From contig CBDFGG010000001.1 of NCBI GenBank assembly GCA_965247015.1, positions 1 to 64,000 of the forward strand: a stretch of 64,000 nucleotides of DNA, in the 5' to 3' direction. This document shows, in pieces, positions 53,067-61,124 of this stretch. Origin of the DNA: JAIXWP01 sp965247015 (GTDB lineage Bacteria; Bacteroidota; Bacteroidia; Flavobacteriales_D; Sanyastnellaceae). The first letter of the stretch is position 1, and each line of letters opens with the position of its first letter. The position numbers and the translations under genes are program-made. The notes beneath the pieces are model-generated. The model worked only from the letters and a program-made list of their open reading frames with translations, searched no databases and was not told the origin of the DNA.

Positions 53067-54133
53067 ACTACTCTCTTATTCCACTGATGCGTATCTTCTT
53101 GTAATCCTCTCTTGAGTTGATCGAGGTAATCAGAAATCTTTGGTGCAAATTCCCACTCCGTGTAAGGACGTAGTGTGTAGTCATTGCCGTCATAATTGAT
53201 GACACGAATCGGTGCAATAGTCGCGGCAGTTCCCGCTCCAAACGCCTCATCGAGTTCATTATTCTTAATAGCCTCAATGACTTCAATAACGCTCACTTTT
53301 CTTTCTTCCACATTGTATCCCCAATCCTTTGCGATTTGAAGCACGCTTTCGCGAGTTACTCCATCGAGAATTGAATCAGAAACAGCGGGAGTGAAAAGTG
53401 TATTTCCTTTTCTGAAAATGACGTTCATGGTACCGCTTTCCTCAATGTATTCATGCGTTGAAGAGTCGGTCCAGAGCAATTGATTGTAACCAGCTTGTTG
53501 TGCTTGTGCAGAGGCCATCAAAGCAGCGCCGTAGTTTCCCGCGGCCTTTGCGTTTCCGGCACCACCGCGCGCAGCGCGAGTGTATTCACGCTCCACTTTC
53601 ACTTTCACTTCACCTGTGTAGTACTTGCCTACTGGACAAGTGAACATCACGAGCATATAGGATTGGCTCGGGCGAACCCCCACATATTCATCAATAGCAA
53701 ACATGTGTGGACGGATATACAAGGCCTGGCCAGCTCCATTCGGAACCCAATCTTGATCTAACTCCACTAGCTGATGAATGGCATCAACAAAAGACTCTAC
53801 CGGATACTCCGGCATGCTCAATCGTTTCGCACTTTTATTTAAACGAGCTGCGTTTCTTTCAGGACGAAAGACACGAATTTCACCTTTATCATTTCTGAAT
53901 GCCTTTAGACCTTCGAAGATCGCCTGACCGTAGTGCAGAGCGCTAATCGCTGGGCTGAATGCAATGGTGCCATAAGGTTTGATCTCAGGTTTTTGCCAAG
54001 CTCCATCACGGTATTCCACCACAAACATGTGATCACTGAATACGGTTCCAAAGCCTAAATTATCCCAATCAACTTGAGGAATGCGGCTTTCCTTTACCTT
54101 ATGGACTTCAATCTGGTTTGTTGTTGCTATCAT
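53063..54133 (-). CDS. ilvE: branched-chain amino acid aminotransferase
   Basis: A 356-residue PLP enzyme of fold type IV, long IlvE class. Features are HYGQAIFEGLKAFR, the PLP-region lysine in GGAGNAKAAGNYGAAL, EESGTMN and TAATIAPI. It makes or breaks down leucine, isoleucine and valine using glutamate/2-oxoglutarate. Its stop overlaps the Nudix regulator stop through a shared TTAA (4 bases). A TACATTTG box on the minus strand at 54201-54208 would give a leader of about 65 bases. Confidence 0.95.
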   Translation of the reverse strand: MIATTNQIEVHKVKESRIPQVDWDNLGFGTVFSDHMFVVEYRDGAWQKPEIKPYGTIAFSPAISALHYGQAIFEGLKAFRNDKGEIRVFRPERNAARLNKSAKRLSMPEYPVESFVDAIHQLVELDQDWVPNGAGQALYIRPHMFAIDEYVGVRPSQSYMLVMFTCPVGKYYTGEVKVKVEREYTRAARGGAGNAKAAGNYGAALMASAQAQQAGYNQLLWTDSSTHEYIEESGTMNVIFRKGNTLFTPAVSDSILDGVTRESVLQIAKDWGYNVEERKVSVIEVIEAIKNNELDEAFGAGTAATIAPIRVINYDGNDYTLRPYTEWEFAPKISDYLDQLKRGLQEDTHQWNKRVV

Positions 54134-54200
54134 TAAGCAATGGTTTATGATTGATAATCCCTTATAGCAGTTTATCTCAATATTGTTTCACTGCGTTGGA

Positions 54201-54208
54201 CAAATGTA
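54201..54208 (-). promoter_or_regulatory. ilvE -7 box TACATTTG
   Basis: An exact TAnnTTTG match on the minus strand; no good -33 at the normal distance. Confidence 0.5.
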
Positions 54209-54265
54209 GAATTTACAAATGGTTTAGAAGAATTTAGAGTGTGAAAAAAAGCAATTAATTTCTAA

Positions 54266-54946
54266 CTATCCATTTACTGGACTGAATAGAAACTTATTAG
54301 GGCTTACTAATTGAGACTTCACAGCGTACATAACGATGGCTGCTGTGTTATTTACCCCAAGCTTTTGCATGATGTTCTTACGATGGGTGTTTACTGTATG
54401 TGGACTCAAGAAAAGCTTTTCAGCTATTTCCACATTGGTATACCCCTCTGCGATTAACTTAATCACTTCCAACTCTCTGTCACTGATAACGACCGGTTCA
54501 CAGTTCAGTTCCACGATATCAAGATCATCCACATCTATGGCCTCTCGGCGAATGGCTTCTAAGATCTGACCACAGAAGAAGCGACCGCCTTTTGCTGTTT
54601 CGCGTATGCTGTCTACTATCTCGTGAATATCGCAGTCTTTTTTGATGTAGGAAGTAACACCTGCTCGGAGCGCACTGACGATTGTAATGCCTGTTTGCTC
54701 GCCAGTAATAGCTACAAACTTCACTCGTGGACTAAGTCTTTGAGCTTTTGCGAAGCCATCAATGCTAAAATCACGAGCTGCAAAATCGATAAGAACTACC
54801 TCTGGATCAAAATTCTTGATCATCTCAAGCATCTGTTCCTCGGTACTTGCTTCACCTAAAATTTGGAAATCATCATAATTACGAAGCACAGCGTTCAACC
54901 CGGAACGGATGAGCATATTACTATCGGCGATGATGACTTTGAACAT
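54266..54946 (-). CDS. NarL/LuxR-family response regulator
   Basis: A 226-residue two-domain regulator. The receiver domain (1-120) has phospho-acceptor Asp 54, Thr 81 and Lys 102. The acidic pocket at the N terminus is IIADSN, with Ser 9 where one of two Asp residues normally sits. The C-terminal LuxR helix-turn-helix (about 155-215) shows ELEVIKLIAEGYTNVEIAEKL and SPHTVNTHRKNIMQKL. No histidine kinase is adjacent, so it is an orphan here. A GATATTTG box ends 4 bases upstream, so the mRNA may be leaderless. Confidence 0.92.
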   Translation of the reverse strand: MFKVIIADSNMLIRSGLNAVLRNYDDFQILGEASTEEQMLEMIKNFDPEVVLIDFAARDFSIDGFAKAQRLSPRVKFVAITGEQTGITIVSALRAGVTSYIKKDCDIHEIVDSIRETAKGGRFFCGQILEAIRREAIDVDDLDIVELNCEPVVISDRELEVIKLIAEGYTNVEIAEKLFLSPHTVNTHRKNIMQKLGVNNTAAIVMYAVKSQLVSPNKFLFSPVNG

Positions 54947-54950
54947 GGTG

Positions 54951-54958
54951 CAAATATC
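54951..54958 (-). promoter_or_regulatory. near-consensus -7 box GATATTTG of the response regulator gene
   Basis: One mismatch to TAnnTTTG, exactly 4 bases before the start codon on the minus strand. Confidence 0.4.
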
Positions 54959-54985
54959 TTATGTAAATTCTTTCTAAATAACACT

Positions 54986-55031
54986 TGAGTGATATTATTT
55001 TGTTCACTCATCAACTGTGTTATTAACACAG
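54986..55031. promoter_or_regulatory. two inverted repeats between argS and the response regulator
   Basis: TGAGTGA/TCACTCA (54986-54992 and 55004-55010) and the compact palindrome CTGTGTTA-T-TAACACAG (55015-55031). They may be an operator for the regulator gene or end structures for argS; there is no T run. Confidence 0.45.
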
Positions 55032-55050
55032 AACCATAAGACACTGAATA

Positions 55051-56844
55051 TCACATCCTTTCTACCATAGAAACGCCTAAAAGCCCCATTCCTTGCTCCA
55101 CGATACGTCCCACTTTTGACGAAAGCATGACACGAAAGGCTCTTAAACTTTCATTTTCCTCTCTTAGAATGGGGAAATCGTGGTAAAACGAGTTGAATTC
55201 TTTCACAAGTTCGTAAGTGTAGTTAGCAATCAAACTCGGATTGTATTCTCTCGCAGCATCATTCAAAACGTTTGGAAAATCATATATTTTTTGAATGAGA
55301 GTCAATTCAAGTTTTGAAAGCAATGAAGCATCCATTCCTGTGAATTCTATTTCTCCGAAATTCTCTTTATATTTTCTAGCAATCGCCTTTGTTCTCACGA
55401 AAGTATACTGTATAAAAGGACCAGTATTTCCAGCAAAATCGATACTTTCTTTTGGATTGAAAAGCATGTTTTTAGTTGGATCGACCTTCAATAAGAAATA
55501 TTTGAGAGCAGACATACCGATATTGTGATAAACGCCATCTTTTTCATCTGCACTTAGTCCATCTAATTTGCCTTGCTCCTCTGCTACCTCTTGCGCCACA
55601 TTCTTCATTTCAGCCATGATGTCATCTGCATCTACTACAGTTCCTTCACGGCTCTTCATTTTTCCTTCGGGAAGCTCCACCATACCATAGCTCAAGTGAT
55701 AACAATTCTCACCTTGCTCGAACCCGAGCTTTTTTAACACCTTAAATAACACTTTGAAATGATATTCTTGCTCATTACCTACCGTATAAATTTGATATGC
55801 GGTATCAGGAAAATCTCTGAAGCGTAAAATTGCTGTTCCGATATCTTGGGTGATATACATTGCAGTGCCGTCCTTGCGAAGAAGCGCCTTTTGATCAAGC
55901 CCTTGGTCCGTTAGATCTACCCAGATACTGCCATCATCTTTTTGGAAAAAATGCCCATTTGCAAGTCCGTTTCTTACTTCGTCACGACCGAGCAAGTAGG
56001 TATCACTTTCATAATATAGCTTGTCGAAGTCCACGCCCATCGTTTGATAAGTGGCATCAAATCCTTTATAAACCCAGCCATTCATCGTTTCCCAAAGCTT
56101 GTACACTTCCGGATTTTTTGCTTCCCATTGACGCAGCATTTCTTGAGCTTCCATCATAATGGGCGCTTTTTGGCCTGCTTCCTCTTCAGTTGCGCCTTTT
56201 GCGATCAACTCTTTCTGCTCCTCTTTGTATTTTTTGTCAAATATCACATAGTACTTTCCTACCAGCTTGTCCCCTTTTAATCCAGAAGATTCCGGAGTTT
56301 CGCCGTTGCCAAACTTTTGCCATGCTACCATGCTTTTGCAAATGTGAATACCGCGGTCGTTGATGATCTGAACCTTTGTAACCGAATGACCGTTCGCTTT
56401 TAAAATTTCGCTTACAGAATATCCCAAAAAGATATTTCTGAGGTGGCCAAGGTGCAATGGTTTGTTGGTGTTAGGCGAAGCATACTCCACCATCACGCGA
56501 GGTTTTGAATCGGCGGGCTGGAATCCAAAATTGATATTGCTAGAGGCTTCTTTAAAGAAATTAAGCCAATAATCGTTGGAAATAGTCAAGTTCAAAAAGC
56601 CTTTTACCACATTGAATGCAGACACTTCAGAAACATTTCCCTTTAAATAATTTCCTATGGCCTCACCTGTTTGCTCAGGCCCCATCTTAGAAATCTTCAC
56701 AAATGGAAATACCACCAATGTCACATCCCCCTCAAATTCCTTTCGTGTTTTTTGAAATTGAATCATTGAAGGGTTGATGTCCTGTTGGAACAATGCCGAT
56801 ACAGCGTTGTTTAAGGCATTGGTAAGAATTTGATGAATTGACAT
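55051..56844 (-). CDS. argS: arginyl-tRNA synthetase
   Basis: A 597-residue class I synthetase. The N-terminal additional domain (about 1-105) is followed by the HIGH-type signature in SPNTNKPLHLGHLRN. The KMSKS equivalent is in EGKMKSREGTVV, and the C-terminal anticodon-binding DALR domain is closed by GLLGVSMVERM. It charges tRNA-Arg. Length and motifs are normal. A TAAGTTTG box on the minus strand (56875-56882) drives it, only 6 bases from the ribB box on the other strand. Confidence 0.97.
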   Translation of the reverse strand: MSIHQILTNALNNAVSALFQQDINPSMIQFQKTRKEFEGDVTLVVFPFVKISKMGPEQTGEAIGNYLKGNVSEVSAFNVVKGFLNLTISNDYWLNFFKEASSNINFGFQPADSKPRVMVEYASPNTNKPLHLGHLRNIFLGYSVSEILKANGHSVTKVQIINDRGIHICKSMVAWQKFGNGETPESSGLKGDKLVGKYYVIFDKKYKEEQKELIAKGATEEEAGQKAPIMMEAQEMLRQWEAKNPEVYKLWETMNGWVYKGFDATYQTMGVDFDKLYYESDTYLLGRDEVRNGLANGHFFQKDDGSIWVDLTDQGLDQKALLRKDGTAMYITQDIGTAILRFRDFPDTAYQIYTVGNEQEYHFKVLFKVLKKLGFEQGENCYHLSYGMVELPEGKMKSREGTVVDADDIMAEMKNVAQEVAEEQGKLDGLSADEKDGVYHNIGMSALKYFLLKVDPTKNMLFNPKESIDFAGNTGPFIQYTFVRTKAIARKYKENFGEIEFTGMDASLLSKLELTLIQKIYDFPNVLNDAAREYNPSLIANYTYELVKEFNSFYHDFPILREENESLRAFRVMLSSKVGRIVEQGMGLLGVSMVERM

Positions 56845-56866
56845 TTCGTTAAATAATAGCTATATT

Positions 56867-56896
56867 TTGGAGTGCAAACTTAACCCAATACCTTTG
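56867..56896 (+). promoter_or_regulatory. ribB promoter TTG-N19-TACCTTTG
   Basis: -33 TTG (56867-56869), a 19-base spacer and -7 TACCTTTG (56889-56896), a full consensus match. The -7 ends 4 bases before the ATG, implying a leaderless mRNA. Confidence 0.68.
56875..56882 (-). promoter_or_regulatory. argS -7 box TAAGTTTG
   Basis: An exact TAnnTTTG match on the minus strand, about 30 bases before the argS start. Back-to-back with the ribB promoter. Confidence 0.6.
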
Positions 56897-56900
56897 CATA

Positions 56901-58040
56901 ATGATACAAGAAATTGTGAAAGAGAAATTAGATACCATTAGAGAAGCTATTGAGGATATCAAAAATGGTAAAGTAGTGATTGTGGTTGACGATGAAGATC
57001 GTGAAAACGAAGGCGATTTCATTACTGCAGCGCGCAATGTAACACCGGAAGTAATCAATTTCATGAGCAAGCATGGTCGTGGATTGATTTGCGCATCACT
57101 TACCGAAGAGCGTTGTCAGGAATTGGATTTAGACCTGATGGTAACGCGTAATACCGACCCAAATAAAACTGCTTTCACTATATCTGTTGACCTATTAGGA
57201 CACGGTTGTACTACGGGCATCAGCGCCCATGACAGAGCGAAAACCGTTCAGGCTTTGATCAACCCTACAACCAAACCAAGCGATTTAGGACGTCCAGGTC
57301 ACATCTTTCCGTTGATTGCCAAGAAAGGTGGCGTTTTGCGCCGAACAGGTCATACAGAGGCTACAATCGATTTGGCGCGTCTTGCAGGCTTTGAGCCAGC
57401 GGGAGTTCTGGTAGAAATCATGAACGATGATGGCACGATGGCGCGACTTCCACAATTGATGGAGATTGCTGCAAAATTTGATCTAAAGATAGTTTCTATT
57501 AAAGATTTAATTGCTTACCGTTTAGAGACGGAAACATTGGTTGAGAAGCTCGATCAAATTCCATTCAAAACGAGATATGGCAATTTTGAATTAGTCGCTT
57601 TTCGTGAACTAATCGAGGATAAAGAGCACGTGGCCTTTGTAAAAGGAACTTGGTCTGAAGATGATATCATTCCTGTTCGTGTGCACAGTTGCAATTTCCT
57701 AAGTGATATTTTCGGTTCACTTGAATTTGGTAAGGATGATCAACTGCACAAGGCTATGCAATTAATAGAAAAGGATGGTAAAGGTGTCATTGTTTACATG
57801 AATCATTTGCAAAAAGATCATAGCTTGTTAGATGAGTTTGCGGAGATTCGCAAATTGCAGTCTACTGGTCAAGGCACCGCTACTGCTTCAATGGATGCGC
57901 GTGATTATGGAATTGGTGCTCAGATTTTGAGAGATCTTGGAGTAAGAAGAATGCGTCTATTGACGAATAATCCAACGAAGAGAACTGGATTGATTGGATA
58001 TGATTTAGAAATTGTAGAGAATCAGACATTGAATGATTGA
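56901..58040 (+). CDS. ribB: 3,4-dihydroxy-2-butanone 4-phosphate synthase with degenerate GTP cyclohydrolase II domain
   Basis: A 379-residue RibBA-type fusion. The RibB domain (1-205) is intact: DDEDRENEGDF, CASLTEERC-like region, GISAHDRAKT and RTGHTEATIDLARLAG. It makes the four-carbon unit of riboflavin from ribulose 5-phosphate. The RibA-like domain (about 215-375) keeps the frame and its C-terminal RLLTNNPTKRTG, but the zinc ligands are gone: SECxxGD reads SCNFLSD, and RCDCG reads EFGKD. The RQEGRGIG loop is also replaced. The second half is therefore probably not a GTP cyclohydrolase II. A separate RibA should exist elsewhere. Confidence 0.92.
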   Translation: MIQEIVKEKLDTIREAIEDIKNGKVVIVVDDEDRENEGDFITAARNVTPEVINFMSKHGRGLICASLTEERCQELDLDLMVTRNTDPNKTAFTISVDLLGHGCTTGISAHDRAKTVQALINPTTKPSDLGRPGHIFPLIAKKGGVLRRTGHTEATIDLARLAGFEPAGVLVEIMNDDGTMARLPQLMEIAAKFDLKIVSIKDLIAYRLETETLVEKLDQIPFKTRYGNFELVAFRELIEDKEHVAFVKGTWSEDDIIPVRVHSCNFLSDIFGSLEFGKDDQLHKAMQLIEKDGKGVIVYMNHLQKDHSLLDEFAEIRKLQSTGQGTATASMDARDYGIGAQILRDLGVRRMRLLTNNPTKRTGLIGYDLEIVENQTLND

Positions 58041-58055
58041 TCAGATATGTCAAAC

Positions 58056-58086
58056 GAAAAAAGCCGCTAGAAGCGGCTTTTTTTAT
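58056..58086 (+). terminator. bidirectional Rho-independent terminator
   Basis: Stem AAGCCGCT (58061-58068) with AGCGGCTT (58072-58079), loop of 3, A run before and T run after. It serves ribB and the converging rpmE. Confidence 0.92.
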
Positions 58087-58105
58087 ATCTTGAAATCTAA
58101 GTATA

Positions 58106-58360
58106 TTACTTAGAGAATTTCGCGTAACGAGTTTTGAACTTATCGATACGACCTGCAGTATCCACAAGGGTTACTTTACCAGTGAAGAATGGGTGTGAAG
58201 TGTGTGAAATCTCCATTTTGATCAATGGATATTCATTACCATCTTCCCAAACGATAGTTTCTTTGCTGTTTGTAGTTGATTTGCTAAGGAATGAATATTC
58301 ATTTGACATGTCCTTAAAAACAACCAATCTATAGTTTTCTGGGTGAATTCCTTGTTTCAT
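58106..58360 (-). CDS. rpmE2: 50S ribosomal protein L31, type B
   Basis: An 84-residue ribosomal protein. It starts MKQGIHPENYRLVVFKD and has TSHPFFTGK and GRIDKFKTRYAK, all typical of bL31. The CxxC zinc site of type A is absent, which marks type B (zinc-independent). The frame extends upstream to 58438, but the extra 26 residues are not L31, and the real promoter TATATTTG lies inside that extension (58388-58395). It is a single gene with its own terminator. Confidence 0.96.
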   Translation of the reverse strand: MKQGIHPENYRLVVFKDMSNEYSFLSKSTTNSKETIVWEDGNEYPLIKMEISHTSHPFFTGKVTLVDTAGRIDKFKTRYAKFSK

Positions 58361-58387
58361 CGTATCGTATATTTTTCTAACGGGCGG

Positions 58388-58418
58388 CAAATATATGACG
58401 AGAAATTCATTTTTACAA
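58388..58418 (-). promoter_or_regulatory. rpmE promoter TTG-N20-TATATTTG
   Basis: On the minus strand, -33 TTG (58416-58418), a 20-base spacer and -7 TATATTTG (58388-58395). The leader is about 22-27 bases. Confidence 0.65.
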
Positions 58419-58485
58419 GAAAAATCGAAAATATTCAATACGCCTCGAAATATTAAGAATCAATCGATTAGGGTACAAATAAAAG

Positions 58486-58516
58486 AAAAATCCCGGATCG
58501 TTACCCAGGATTTTTC
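58486..58516 (-). terminator. Rho-independent terminator of the SPOR protein gene
   Basis: AAAAATCC and GGATTTTT arms (58486-58515) with partly paired interior, followed by T residues on the minus strand, about 95 bases after the stop at 58611. Confidence 0.75.
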
Positions 58517-58610
58517 AGACTAAATTACCTAAACAAATTCTATATTAATTAACCAAAATTACTACTATGAATACCGTTGTATTCTTCGGTAGTACGTGCT
58601 TTAATTCATT

Positions 58611-60071
58611 TTATTGGTACCACTGCTGCTTTGTAATAAGCAAGGCTTCTTGCACTGTGATACGTTCTCCATTGTTGTATGCCGTAACAAACGGACCTGG
58701 CAATGATGAATAATTCTGCTTCAATCTTTCTCTTTCATCTCTTGCTTGCTTGTACTCGTTGTACTTGCCGGTGGTGTATTTCACCCATCCTTCATGGTTT
58801 TCAATATTAAAATCTCCAGCGTAGCCGTGCACCTGCTTGAAATAAGTTTTATTAACAACACGATGTGCAGCCAAGATTTGTACTTTATAGTTCACACCAT
58901 TTTCCGCTGCAGGTACTGATGTCACTGCTTTTTCGCTACTTCTTACTGTCTTATTTTCTGTCTTTGGAGTAGTGTTATTTACAGCAGTATCCTCTGTTTT
59001 TGGAGTCACTTCTTGCGTGTTCACTTCTTCTTTCGGTGTAGGTTTTACCTCAGTTTTAGTGTTGTTGCTTGAAGAAGCTGGAGTTTCCGTAGTTGTTTTT
59101 GGCTCTGTGTTTTGCGCAATAGCTGGCTCTGATGTTGAAGTTCCGCTGACAGGAACAATAGTCACCTCTTTTGGATTATTGTTTTCTACAAACGAAAGTT
59201 TGCCCGAGATAACTGGCAGAGAGGACATCGCAGCGAGGCTAGTCAACTTGTAGCTAACTTGAATAACAGGAGAAACAGGCATTTCAAACCACACAAACTT
59301 GATGGCATTCTTATCCGCTGTTACTGTTGCTCCAGCGTCTTGAATCTTTTCTGTTTTCATGGTCTCCGGTGCTACGTCTACAATCTTCGCGAAACCTGCA
59401 ATATTGCTATTCAAGATTTTTAAATCCACTCTAAACTCTGTGTCAGAAATTCGAGTAATCGATCTTTCACAAACGAAATCTGTAGACAGATTACTAGCTG
59501 TTACTTCTGTTGCTTGTGTGGGAGTTTCCGTCGTTGTATTTTCTTCTTGAGTGGATTCTGTAACTGGTTCTGTAGTTGTTTCAGTTGTATTCGTTGTAGT
59601 TTCAGAAGAAGGCTCTTCTGTAGTTGGTGCGGCAGCTACTGCATCTTGAGAAACAAAAATTTGTTGAGTTGGAATAGTATAATCTACTCTTTGATTATCG
59701 TTGATATAAGAGAAGATTCCTTTCGCTTCGTACTTACCAGAGAAATTCGCGTCACACTCTAAATAATAAGTCACTTTAAATGTTTCTTCTGTTGGAAGAG
59801 TCATCCAAACGAATCTTACTTTTTTCTCACTGAATGTAAATGAAGCACCTTTTGTTTCGTTTGGAGTTGCGATGAAACCTTCTGGAAGAACGATTTCCAT
59901 CTTTGCAAACCCTTGGATTTGGTTCTTATTAATGGTCACCTCTACCAATGTTTTTTGCCCCGGAGGCATCGAACTCGGAGCAATGTTCTCAATGCTGATA
60001 TCGTTTGCCGATAAGACATGCAGAAAGAACAGACCGATAAAATTGATGAGTGTGATAGTAAATTTTATCAT
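58611..60071 (-). CDS. secreted protein with duplicated beta domain and C-terminal SPOR domain
   Basis: A 486-residue protein with a signal peptide (about 1-21). Two related beta domains of about 115 residues are visible: the first at about 24-155 (IQGFAKMEIVLPEGF, KVRFVWMTLP) and the second at about 200-310 (IAGFAKIVDVAPETM, AIKFVWFEMP). Each is followed by a low-complexity Thr/Glu/Pro/Ser linker. The C terminus (about 390-486, NYKVQILAAHRVVNKTYF) is SPOR-like, a peptidoglycan-binding fold. I start at ATG 60071; the frame extends to 60191 without a signal there. Probably periplasmic, tethered to peptidoglycan; function unknown. Confidence 0.82.
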   Translation of the reverse strand: MIKFTITLINFIGLFFLHVLSANDISIENIAPSSMPPGQKTLVEVTINKNQIQGFAKMEIVLPEGFIATPNETKGASFTFSEKKVRFVWMTLPTEETFKVTYYLECDANFSGKYEAKGIFSYINDNQRVDYTIPTQQIFVSQDAVAAAPTTEEPSSETTTNTTETTTEPVTESTQEENTTTETPTQATEVTASNLSTDFVCERSITRISDTEFRVDLKILNSNIAGFAKIVDVAPETMKTEKIQDAGATVTADKNAIKFVWFEMPVSPVIQVSYKLTSLAAMSSLPVISGKLSFVENNNPKEVTIVPVSGTSTSEPAIAQNTEPKTTTETPASSSNNTKTEVKPTPKEEVNTQEVTPKTEDTAVNNTTPKTENKTVRSSEKAVTSVPAAENGVNYKVQILAAHRVVNKTYFKQVHGYAGDFNIENHEGWVKYTTGKYNEYKQARDERERLKQNYSSLPGPFVTAYNNGERITVQEALLITKQQWYQ

Positions 60072-60210
60072 GGTTAATGTAAGGTTATTCCAAACTTCAA
60101 TAGCGCGACTCAAAATTGGTATAACCGAAGGAGCGTTCGGTGGATAAAATTTGTAATTGCGAACACTGAAATGTGAATTGTTCGAAATCAAAGTTTCGCA
60201 CCTTTGTATG

Positions 60211-61113
60211 ATGAATTGGAATATTCAAATCAAGAGTTTTCTTACTTACCTCCGATTGGAAAAATCGTTGGCGAAGAATTCTATTGAAGCATATGAAAGA
60301 GATGTGCGAAAGCTCGCCTCTTTCTGCGAAGGTTTAAATCCAATACAACTTCCAAAGCAGGTAGATGCAAGCACTATACGTCTTTTTATCAAGGCAATAA
60401 CCGAAATAGGTTTAAGTGCTACTTCACAAGCAAGAATACTTTCAGGGCTAAAGGCTTTTTTCAATTTTCTTTTTCTGGAAAAAGAAATTACAGTAGATCC
60501 TACCGAGTTTATCGATTCTCCTAGACTGGGTCGCAAGCTTCCAGATGTTCTGAGTATTGAGGAAATGAATCAAATTTTGGTAAGCATTGATTTGAGCAGA
60601 AAAGAAGGTCATCGCAATAGAGCGATGCTTGAAGTCATGTATAGTTGTGGACTTCGCGTCAGTGAATTAACGGACTTTAGAATCTCATGCATCTATTATG
60701 ATGAGGGTTTTATTCGAGTTATTGGAAAAGGAAATAAAGAAAGGCTAGTGCCTATTGGTGACGAAGCGTTGAAATGGTTATCCATTTACCTGAAAGAAGA
60801 TAGAGTTCAGTTTCCCATTCAAAACGGACAAGAGGATTTTGCATTTCTGAATCTTCGTGGTAAGAAGATCTCTCGGATGAGTGTTTTCAACATTATTAAA
60901 GAGGCCGTGGATCGATTAGGTATTAAAAAACAAATTAGCCCTCATACGTTTCGACATTCCTTTGCCACCCATTTAGTGGAGGCCGGCGCCGATTTAAGAG
61001 CGGTGCAAGAAATGCTAGGCCACGCCAGCATCACCACCACTGAAATATATACTCACCTCGATCGATTGCGTTTGAAGGAAGAGATACTATCTTTCCACCC
61101 CCGATACAAGTAA
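60211..61113 (+). CDS. xerD: site-specific tyrosine recombinase XerD
   Basis: A 300-residue tyrosine recombinase. An N-terminal SAM-like core-binding domain (about 1-90) precedes the catalytic domain, with Arg in YSCGLRVSEL, Lys in GKGNKERLVPI, HTFRHSFATHL (His-x-x-Arg), GHASITTTEIYTHL (His and nucleophile Tyr). With a partner Xer protein it resolves chromosome dimers at dif. The track of one frame begins at 60157, but the ATGs at 60208 and 60211 fit better; 60211 lies 4 bases after a CACCTTTG box. Nothing nearby suggests an integron or phage role. Confidence 0.93.
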   Translation: MNWNIQIKSFLTYLRLEKSLAKNSIEAYERDVRKLASFCEGLNPIQLPKQVDASTIRLFIKAITEIGLSATSQARILSGLKAFFNFLFLEKEITVDPTEFIDSPRLGRKLPDVLSIEEMNQILVSIDLSRKEGHRNRAMLEVMYSCGLRVSELTDFRISCIYYDEGFIRVIGKGNKERLVPIGDEALKWLSIYLKEDRVQFPIQNGQEDFAFLNLRGKKISRMSVFNIIKEAVDRLGIKKQISPHTFRHSFATHLVEAGADLRAVQEMLGHASITTTEIYTHLDRLRLKEEILSFHPRYK

Positions 61114-61124
61114 CCAGCTAGTCT

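Noticed and set aside
58361..58438. Longer start for ribosomal protein L31
   Set aside because: L31 begins at MKQGIHPE; the upstream part contains the promoter.
58567..58660. Short plus-strand ATG frame before the SPOR gene
   Set aside because: It runs into the antisense of the SPOR gene and shows no promoter or domain.
60072..60191. Longer start for the SPOR protein
   Set aside because: The ATG at 60071 gives a proper signal peptide; the extension would bury it.
60157..60210. Longer start for xerD
   Set aside because: The extra N-terminal residues do not fit XerD, and a promoter-like box sits inside this stretch just before the ATGs at 60208 and 60211.
60211..61113. Tyrosine recombinase as a mark of an integrated element
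   Set aside because: It has the standard XerD length and motifs, with no att repeats, phage genes or tRNA beside it.
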